NCBI GenBank assembly: GCA_001829395.1
Contig: MIBD01000043.1
Span: 11,359 to 16,618 of the forward strand
Direction of reading: 5' to 3'
Length of the DNA stretch: 5,260 bases
Source of the DNA: Spirochaetes bacterium GWF1_49_6
GTDB lineage: Bacteria; Spirochaetota; Brevinematia; Brevinematales; GWF1-51-8
The notes beneath the pieces are model-generated. The model worked only from the letters and a program-made list of their open reading frames with translations, was not told where the DNA came from and did no database searches. The translations under genes were made by a program, and so were the position numbers. Positions 5,144 through 5,260 of this stretch are shown piece after piece; the first letter of the stretch is position 1; the number at the start of each line of letters is the position of its first letter.

Positions 5144-5202
5144 CCGGTTTCTCGCGGATTCCACGGATTAGTCGGATTCGCGCGGAAGTTTGATTAAACC
5201 GG
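5144..5202. repeat. Inverted repeat enclosing three CGGATT units at 9-base steps
   Basis: CCGGTTT (5144-5150) and AAACCGG (5196-5202) form a 7-bp inverted repeat. Between them CGGATT occurs at 5155-5160, 5164-5169 and 5173-5178, an exact 9-base period. The block lies at the convergent 3' ends of the flavodoxin/ferredoxin gene and the right-edge gene. There is no T-run, so it is not a standard terminator. It may be chance, given that part of it is coding. Confidence 0.3.
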
Positions 5203-5260
5203 CGCGGCGCAGAGACAGGAGAAAGTCCAGATATGAGTCAAAAACCTTAAATTCACTGCG
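5168..5260 (-). CDS. C-terminal end of an unrecognised protein, cut by the right window edge
   Basis: The minus strand is open from the edge to a TAA at 5170-5168 and encodes 30 residues containing FDSYLDFLLSLRRAGLIKLP, followed by a short charged tail (RESD). The pattern is a plausible amphipathic helix with a basic turn, and the codons resemble host genes. The family cannot be named from so little. It is convergent with the flavodoxin/ferredoxin gene, with 74 bases between the stops. The alternative is non-coding sequence that happens to be open. Confidence 0.45.
   Translation of the reverse strand, partial: RSEFKVFDSYLDFLLSLRRAGLIKLPRESD

Noticed and set aside
1..5260. CRISPR arrays, tRNA or rRNA genes, transposases, phage or toxin-antitoxin genes
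   Set aside because: No regularly spaced direct repeats of CRISPR size, no tRNA-like cloverleaf and no recognisable protein of these classes were seen.

Overview
The window is bacterial chromosome of moderately high GC, interrupted by one visibly AT-rich block. Bacterial signs are Shine-Dalgarno sequences (AAGGAG, GGAGG, GGGGAGG), near-consensus sigma70-type promoters and a lipoprotein signal peptide. A flavodoxin/ferredoxin fusion protein suggests anaerobic or low-redox metabolism. The phylum cannot be fixed from this sequence; a spirochaete- or clostridia-like host is possible but is a guess.

Layout. (1) 1-149, minus: the start of an unrecognised gene that runs off the left edge. (2) 150-783: about 630 bases without a convincing complete gene. 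This stretch holds a 10-bp perfect inverted repeat with CCATAAA repeats (237-289), a MITE-like dispersed repeat carrying GTCA..GCGA ends (404-504, with a fragment at 371-399), and two consecutive TTGACA-N17 promoters (534-562 and 578-606). (3) 784-2196, plus: an AT-rich gene for a 470-residue lipoprotein that looks like a gluzincin (peptidase MA-like) protein without its zinc-binding HExxH. A 58-residue peptide gene (2219-2395) follows 22 bases later. (4) 2358-3118, minus: two tandem paralogues of a small conserved family with an RQIPGEG...RRWF core, driven by a consensus promoter whose -35 box contains the stop codon of the next gene upstream. (5) 3171-4031, minus: a calcineurin-like metallophosphoesterase with all core metal-binding motifs. 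(6) 4224-5093, plus: an EFR1-type protein (N-terminal flavodoxin, C-terminal 2x[4Fe-4S] ferredoxin), divergent from the phosphoesterase across a 192-base promoter region. (7) 5168-5260, minus: the C-terminal end of an unrecognised gene entering from the right edge.

The minus-strand block 4031-2358 (phosphoesterase, then the two paralogues) could be read as one transcript with an internal promoter, but nothing in the sequence shows a shared pathway. The lipoprotein and the 58-residue peptide form a likely two-gene plus-strand unit. It is the most unusual part of the window: foreign-looking composition, a degenerate peptidase fold, an unknown peptide partner, a long leader with twin promoters, and a 3' end that runs into a convergent gene. 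No CRISPR array, tRNA, rRNA, transposase or phage gene was seen.
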